DNA of 11,015 nucleotides from the NCBI GenBank assembly GCA_029865515.1, contig JAOUGQ010000091.1:1-11015 (forward strand), read 5' to 3'. Every line of letters begins with the position of its first letter. The stretch's first letter is position 1. The notes under the pieces were generated by a model. The model did not search any database. It worked only from the letters and a program-made list of their open reading frames with translations, and was not told where the DNA came from. Below, piece after piece: positions 7,236-11,015 of this stretch. The DNA is from Nitrospirota bacterium. Its GTDB lineage: Bacteria > Nitrospirota > Nitrospiria > Nitrospirales > UBA8639. The position numbers were made by a program, and so were the translations under genes.

Positions 7236-7645
7236 TATCGTGCCGGCCCATGGACGTAACCAGTGGATAAGAGAGGTCGATACTCATTTTCCAATACATG
7301 TGTTTGGGTTCACCGCCCCATGGTTGATAGGTGAAGCGGGTATGAGCGGTTTTGGCAAGATTGACCGCCCACCGGTTATACATGGGATCTTCAGTCACAC
7401 GCGTTAGACAATTCAGGGCGTGCATCCACTTGCTCAGACAATGGAAATGCCGACCATCTCGTATCCATTCCAGATCCTCCATCCAGCCCGCTGATCCAGC
7501 CATGCCGCGAATCGTCCTCGCGGTGCTGCCCCATGATGTTGTGAACCTGATGGATGAGGTTTAAGGCATCTTGTTGATATTGCGTCTTGCCTGTCTGGCA
7601 GAAAGGTTCCAGATAGTTGCAAACGGTGAATGCGTCCGTCCAGAG
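7236..7645 (-). pseudogene. Gene fragment cut by the IS, helical-toroid-like hypothetical protein
   Basis: Two minus-strand reading frames join into one protein-like sequence. The first (7645 to about 7481) reads WTDAFTVCNYLEPF, then DALNLIHQVHNIMGQHRED and GWISGLD. The second (about 7479 to 7236) reads LEWIRDGRHFHCLSKWMHAL, YNRWAVNLAKTAHTRF, YWKMSIDLSYPLVTSMGRHD. The frame change near 7480 looks like an internal deletion. The first frame is closed upstream by TAA at 7646-7648. Paired helices rich in Trp, His and Tyr resemble alpha/alpha-toroid proteins such as six-hairpin glycosidase-like families. I recall an uncharacterised family with a similar pattern but cannot name it or give a function. 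After GRHD the sequence runs straight into the IS end. The C-terminal half is absent here and not recognised left of the IS. Confidence 0.65.
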
Positions 7646-8000
7646 TTACCGCCGGGGAGGTCGAGGCGAAATTGTCCGACCCGTCCGCTCTGCGAAGCCG
7701 GTCATGAGAACCTCAATGATGGATGTGTTTTGTATAATATGTACTCTTGTCAGGGAATCCTTTGTCGCTGGAATGTTTAAGGGCTGTCCCTACTTTGGAC
7801 TCAATCCATTGCCACATTGGAATGTATCAGATACCGCAGGGCAAGGGAGATTTTTGATTATTCCGATTAAGGGTAGTATGTTGATGGTTCCTTTGATGAT
7901 TCCCTGGTTTAGCTCTTTGGGGGAGGCTAATGAAGTGCTTCTACACGACAACAGTACTCCGGAGCAAAGGGCACAGTCAGCCAATGAAAAGGCTTAGAGC
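7646..8000. other. 355-base gap between the gene fragment and the EndoV-like gene
   Basis: This may include the lost N-terminal part of the fragment on its left, but I cannot follow it past the TAA at 7646-7648. On the + strand an open frame from an ATG at 7773 to a stop at 7995-7997 encodes 74 residues, with a hydrophobic stretch SMLMVPLMIPWF and a polar end. It ends 3 bases before the next gene. It has no clear ribosome site and no family I recognise, so I do not call it a gene. Confidence 0.4.
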
Positions 8001-8516
8001 ATGATTCTGGCGGTCGATGTGGGGTATCGGAATGACGGTGCCAAAGCGGCAGGCGTTATTTTTGAAACATGGGAAAGCGAAACGTTAGTCGCGGAATATA
8101 CGTTGCACATCGATGCGGTTGCCGACTATATCCCGGGCAAATTTTTTCAAAGAGAACTTCCCTGTCTAACAGCTCTGGTAAAACAGATGACATACCCAAT
8201 CACCTGTATCGTCGTGGATGGCTATGTGTATCTTGGTTTAGAGAAACGACCTGGTCTCGGCAAACATTTGTGGGAGGAATTCAATGGCGCCATTGCCGTC
8301 ATCGGTGTTGCAAAGTCATCCTTCAAGGATACACCGAACAATACAGAGCTTGTTCGAGGCAGGGGTAAAAAACCGTTATACATTACCGCCGAAGGAATAG
8401 ACTTAGAGGTTGCGAAAAAGAATATAATCAATATGAAAGGTAACCAGAGAATTCCCACATTCCTGAAATACGTTGATACATTGTCTAGAACAGAACAAGG
8501 GAAAAAAGGAAGCTGA
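8001..8516 (+). CDS. Endonuclease V-like protein, short variant
   Basis: A 171-residue protein related to endonuclease V (Nfi), which in E. coli cuts DNA near deaminated adenine (inosine). Shared marks are AVDVGY with Asp6, the wedge-like YIPG (43-46) followed by RELP with Glu52, VVDGYVYLG with Asp73, and AVIGVAKSSFK with Lys105. These match the metal-binding Asp-Glu-Asp set of the family. Where classical members have PLxxxTGH with a catalytic His (E. coli PLFIATGH), this one reads PLYITAEGI (126-134), so the His is missing. It is about 50 residues shorter than E. coli Nfi, mainly at both ends. Its base use is more AT-rich than its neighbours, suggesting transfer. The weak AAAGGCTTAG before the ATG may serve as ribosome site. 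It may be a divergent nuclease, an RNA-acting form, or a non-catalytic binder; family membership is likely, activity is unknown. Confidence 0.75.
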   Translation: MILAVDVGYRNDGAKAAGVIFETWESETLVAEYTLHIDAVADYIPGKFFQRELPCLTALVKQMTYPITCIVVDGYVYLGLEKRPGLGKHLWEEFNGAIAVIGVAKSSFKDTPNNTELVRGRGKKPLYITAEGIDLEVAKKNIINMKGNQRIPTFLKYVDTLSRTEQGKKGS

Positions 8517-8597
8517 CGGAGTGCAATTTAAGCAAGGAGAGCAAAGTTTCCCGAAAAGGAGTCTGACAGATTTCATTCAGCAGAGGAGTGGCCAACA

Positions 8598-9704
8598 ATG
8601 AAAATGACGCTCAGTGTGATCAAAGCGGATATTGGATCTATCGGAGGCCATATCTGTCCGTCTAAACGTCTCCTCGAGACCGTGCGATCCTTTGTGGAAA
8701 CCAATGGCACTGGTCGGCAACTGATTTTGGATCACTATGTGAGTTTTACCGGGGACGACATAGCCATTGTCATGACGCACACCAAAGGTGTCGGTCATGA
8801 AGAGATTCATAAGTTGGCCTGGGAGGCTTTTCTTGCCGGGACCCAGGTGGCGAAAGAGCAAGGGCTCTACGGGGCGGGTCAGGACCTCTTAAAAGACGCA
8901 TTCTCCGGCAATGTGCGGGGTATGGGGCCGGCAGTGGCCGAGATGGCCTTTGAGGAGCGCCCGAATGAACCCTTCTTGTTTTTTGCTGCCGATAAAACAG
9001 ATCCCGGGGCGTATAACTTGCCGCTGTATCTGGCGTTTGCGGATCCGATGAATACACCGGGCCTCATGCTGGCGCCGGCGATGGCAAAGGGATTTACGTT
9101 TGTCATTATGGATGTCAACTATACCGAGGGCGACCGCGTGATTGAGTTGCAGACGCCGGAGGAGTTATACGATGTAGCCACTTTGTTGCGGAATCCAGAG
9201 CGTTATGTGGTTGAGTCGATTTGGACTCGGGCCACGGGCGAGCAGGCGGTCAGTGTTTCCACCTCGCGCCTCCACAATATCGCAGGGCGCTATACGGGTA
9301 AAGATGATCCGGTTATGCTCGTGCGCGTTCAAAAAAACTTCCCGGCGACCGGCGAAATTTTGGCTCCGTATGCCATCGGCCCGTTCGTGGCCGGGGGTAT
9401 GCGGGGATCGCATCACATGCCATTCATGCCGGTGCCCCTCAATTCCGGTATCAGTTACTTTGATGGACCGCCGGTGGTGAGTTGCGCGGCCTTTGCCATG
9501 CAACAGGGTAAACTCACGGAACCGGCAGATGCCTTTGATCACCCCTTTTGGGAACACGTGCGAACCCGGGTGTCCGAAAAAGCCATTGACATGCGCCGCC
9601 AAGGTTTTTTTGGAGCCGCTATGCTCCCCATGGCGGAACTGGAATACACCGGCATCGTGGAAAAACTCAAAAAATTGGACGGGAAATTTTCCATAAGAAA
9701 ATGA
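8598..9704 (+). CDS. fbp: Fructose-1,6-bisphosphate aldolase/phosphatase, class V
   Basis: A bifunctional gluconeogenic enzyme of the archaeal type (FBPA/P). It condenses dihydroxyacetone phosphate with glyceraldehyde 3-phosphate and then removes the 1-phosphate to give fructose 6-phosphate, using Mg2+. The 368-residue length is normal. Metal-binding sites are visible: Asp11 and His18 in ADIGSIGGH, Asp53/Asp54 in FTGDD, and Asp132/Lys133/Asp135 in ADKTDPGAYNLP. The aldolase residues are present as Tyr232 and Lys235 in RYTGKDDP (Sulfolobus Tyr229 and the Schiff-base Lys232) and Tyr350 in AELEYTG (Sulfolobus Tyr348). IGPFVAGGMRGSHHMPFMPV is also typical. An AGAGGAG about 9 bases upstream supports the start. 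In an autotroph using the reductive TCA cycle it would commit carbon to sugar synthesis one way. It follows the EndoV-like gene by 81 bases and seems a separate unit. Confidence 0.95.
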   Translation: MKMTLSVIKADIGSIGGHICPSKRLLETVRSFVETNGTGRQLILDHYVSFTGDDIAIVMTHTKGVGHEEIHKLAWEAFLAGTQVAKEQGLYGAGQDLLKDAFSGNVRGMGPAVAEMAFEERPNEPFLFFAADKTDPGAYNLPLYLAFADPMNTPGLMLAPAMAKGFTFVIMDVNYTEGDRVIELQTPEELYDVATLLRNPERYVVESIWTRATGEQAVSVSTSRLHNIAGRYTGKDDPVMLVRVQKNFPATGEILAPYAIGPFVAGGMRGSHHMPFMPVPLNSGISYFDGPPVVSCAAFAMQQGKLTEPADAFDHPFWEHVRTRVSEKAIDMRRQGFFGAAMLPMAELEYTGIVEKLKKLDGKFSIRK

Positions 9705-9741
9705 TTGTTTGATTTTGTCGGATGCGAGGGCAAGATGGTGA

Positions 9742-9769
9742 GGTCCATTTCAAAAATGAAAATGGGACC
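9742..9769 (+). other. Stem-loop after fbp
   Basis: GGTCCATTTC pairs with GAAAATGGGACC across a short A-rich loop, with one or two bulged bases. It starts 38 bases after the fbp stop. No T-run follows, so a classic terminator is not shown; it could be a 3' stabilising structure or an intergenic palindromic repeat. Confidence 0.35.
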
Positions 9770-9847
9770 TGCCCCTTTCAACCCAGGCTCGCACCAGAGC
9801 GAGCATCCATCTGACTCTGAAGGGAACCAATTCCAGCGACTCACTGA

Positions 9848-9868
9848 TCTCCCGTCAGCGGGGGGAGA
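9848..9868 (+). terminator. Possible intrinsic terminator downstream of fbp
   Basis: TCTCCCG, a TCAG loop and CGGG...AGA form a GC-rich stem with a bulge of extra G residues, followed by AAACTTTTT (9869-9877). The T-run is displaced by four bases from the stem, which weakens the case. It is about 145 bases after the fbp stop. Confidence 0.25.
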
Positions 9869-10067
9869 AAACTTTTTCCCGGTGAAGGCTTTGCCCGGGC
9901 GCCGAATGTCACCAAACCTGTTGTGGGATCTGTTCCGATGGACTCCCGCATGAGGCTTTTCTAAGGGGCGAATTAGTTTTTTGACCATATCGCAGCAACC
10001 AAGTGTGTAGGAAACGGGTCGGCTTCCAAAAATTTCTTCTCAAGACCATGGGAGCAGCGGAAATATC

Positions 10068-10691
10068 ATGGCGAGAAAATCGCTTGGAATTAGTGCAGGT
10101 CTTCTGAGTCTAGCCTTTTTACTCGGTGGCTGTGCCATATCCGATGTGGAACTTTGGCCACCGACTCCTGGCACCTCTACTGAAGAAATTTATGTCTCCC
10201 TTGATACATGGCACGCCATGATCGCCTTTCCCCAGAAAAACCTTCGGGATCATCACCATTTCAGCGACATGCCCGGCTTAAAAACCCCAGCCGCTGAACA
10301 GCCAGCATTTGAAGAATGGGGATATGCGGAACGGGCTTGGTATTTAAACGGTCGACAGGGGTTGAGTGATATCTTACGGGCCTTGTTCTGGCCAACTGAT
10401 GGCGTCGTAGAAATTGCTGCATATAACCAAGTCTGGGCTGACCGCACCCCCCAACCACCCTCGGATCTATTCATTTTTCGGATAAGCCAAGAAGGATATC
10501 AAAGGCTTCGTCGGCATCTTCGCTCCACTATTATTTCATCTGATCCTATAGAGACGGTGAGAAATTCTCGCTTTTTCAGAGCAGCTCGTCCTTACCACCT
10601 CTTTCATCATTGTCATCAGTATGTAGCGCTCGCCCTCCAAGAAGCCGGGTTACCCATTTCAACATTCTGGGCTTTTAACCGGTCAGCCTAG
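10068..10691 (+). CDS. DUF2459 family lipoprotein
   Basis: A 207-residue predicted lipoprotein. The signal segment (residues 8-21) ends in the lipobox LGGC with Cys22, so it should be anchored to a membrane after lipidation. The mature part fits DUF2459: a SLDTWHAMIAF strand near residue 49 (the family's WHT-like block), a WGYAERAWYL segment (84-93), ILRALFWPTDGVVEI (102-116), a late strand FIFRIS before a YQRLRRHL helix, and HHCHQYVALALQEAGLP (180-196). His49 and Cys182 could be the pair of a permuted NlpC/P60-like fold, which is inference only; many relatives have CNTW where this has CHQY. A weak purine stretch (GCGGAAA) precedes the ATG. It is separated from fbp by 363 bases, so it probably has its own promoter. 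Function is unknown. Confidence 0.75.
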   Translation: MARKSLGISAGLLSLAFLLGGCAISDVELWPPTPGTSTEEIYVSLDTWHAMIAFPQKNLRDHHHFSDMPGLKTPAAEQPAFEEWGYAERAWYLNGRQGLSDILRALFWPTDGVVEIAAYNQVWADRTPQPPSDLFIFRISQEGYQRLRRHLRSTIISSDPIETVRNSRFFRAARPYHLFHHCHQYVALALQEAGLPISTFWAFNRSA

Positions 10692-11015
10692 CCATGCAAC
10701 TTCACCGAGCTCAGTCATTGGAAAACGAGAAGACCGCAGATGAACACCAGGCGCGGTCTTGTCCACCTAAGCTAAATAGGGTTCAGTCTCCTTCGAATGG
10801 TTGCCCAATGCATGCGATTGCTGGAAATGGGGAAATGTGGGAAAAACCGGTGACGGCAAGAGTCCTTCATTGTCTCTCCTACATCCAAGCCGAATCCAGT
10901 CAGTCTCCGTTGAACCCGGATACTTCTGTGACCGTTAAATGCTAACAAGGTTAGGATCACCTCCCGTTCAAAATGCCGATACGCCTTATAGAGATGTGAA
11001 TTAAAGAGATTTGTC
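10692..11015. other. Terminal 324 bases with no convincing gene
   Basis: An 83-codon open frame begins 3 bases after the lipoprotein stop, but it has no ribosome site and a composition (many Ser, Pro, Gln and scattered Cys) unlike a folded protein. A hairpin near its left edge is listed separately. Nothing else is recognisable to the window end. Confidence 0.45.
10730..10760 (+). terminator. Stem-loop after the DUF2459 lipoprotein gene
   Basis: AAGACCGC and GCGGTCTT form a perfect 8-bp stem with a 15-base loop, 38 bases after the stop codon. The base of the stem ends in CTT with no further T-run, so it may be a factor-independent terminator of poor quality or a 3' protective structure. Confidence 0.35.

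Larger units (their letters stand above)
9705..10067. other. 363-base gap with several hairpins
   Basis: No convincing gene. A TTG-started 82-codon open frame at its left edge has no ribosome site or family. Three stem-loops are visible: 9742-9769, 9787-9804 and 9848-9868. The left ones may end the fbp transcript. Near the right edge TTGACC (9981-9986) resembles a -35 box but no good -10 box follows at the right distance. Confidence 0.5.

Noticed and set aside
9705..9953. 82-codon + strand open frame right after the fbp stop
   Set aside because: It starts with TTG without a ribosome site and spans three stem-loops; nothing in it resembles a known protein.
10694..10945. 83-codon + strand open frame directly after the DUF2459 gene
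   Set aside because: No ribosome site, no recognised family, and a composition unlike a folded protein; a hairpin lies inside it.
1..11015. CRISPR array, tRNA or rRNA genes, phage or toxin-antitoxin modules
   Set aside because: No regularly spaced repeats, no cloverleaf or rRNA sequence, and no recognisable modules of these kinds were seen by eye.

Overview
The window looks like a piece of a bacterial chromosome, probably Nitrospirota and most likely Nitrospira-like. This is inferred from gene content and the style of the predicted proteins, not from a marker gene. Base composition is moderate, close to 50% GC by eye. The supporting content is a class V (archaeal-type) fructose-1,6-bisphosphate aldolase/phosphatase, a rimI-ydcH-tatC neighbourhood, and several short lipoproteins. 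No rRNA, tRNA or CRISPR was found.

Region 1 (about 69-4087, all + strand) is a compact run of six genes that is probably one or two operons: a RimI-like N-acetyltransferase, a YdcH/DUF465 small coiled-coil protein, TatC, a secreted beta-propeller protein with Asp-box (BNR) repeats, a cyclophilin-type peptidyl-prolyl isomerase, and a lipoprotein of unknown family. The propeller gene probably overlaps the end of tatC, and the lipoprotein gene overlaps the isomerase gene by 8 bases. The shared theme is protein maturation and the cell envelope. Region 2 (4088-4576) is a 489-base gap with only a possible decayed minus-strand relic. Region 3 (4577-5764) is a one-component regulator, an XRE-type helix-turn-helix fused to a periplasmic-binding-protein-like ligand domain.

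Region 4 (5873-7235) is a complete but dead IS256-family insertion sequence. Its terminal inverted repeats, internal hairpin and DDE residues are visible, but the transposase has three in-frame stops and a frameshift. Immediately to its right (7236-7645, minus strand) lies a decayed gene fragment cut off exactly at the IS end. Its other half is not recognisable on the far side of the element, which points to a deletion or rearrangement after insertion.

Region 5 (8001-11015, + strand) carries an AT-richer gene for a short endonuclease V-like protein that lacks the usual catalytic histidine, then the fructose-bisphosphate aldolase/phosphatase (a gluconeogenic enzyme suited to an autotroph that makes sugars from pyruvate), a hairpin-rich gap, and a DUF2459-type lipoprotein. 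The last 324 bases have no convincing gene. The least ordinary items are the endonuclease V-like variant, the gene fragment truncated at the IS, and the orphan XRE-PBP regulator. I see no clear multi-gene defence or other novel system.
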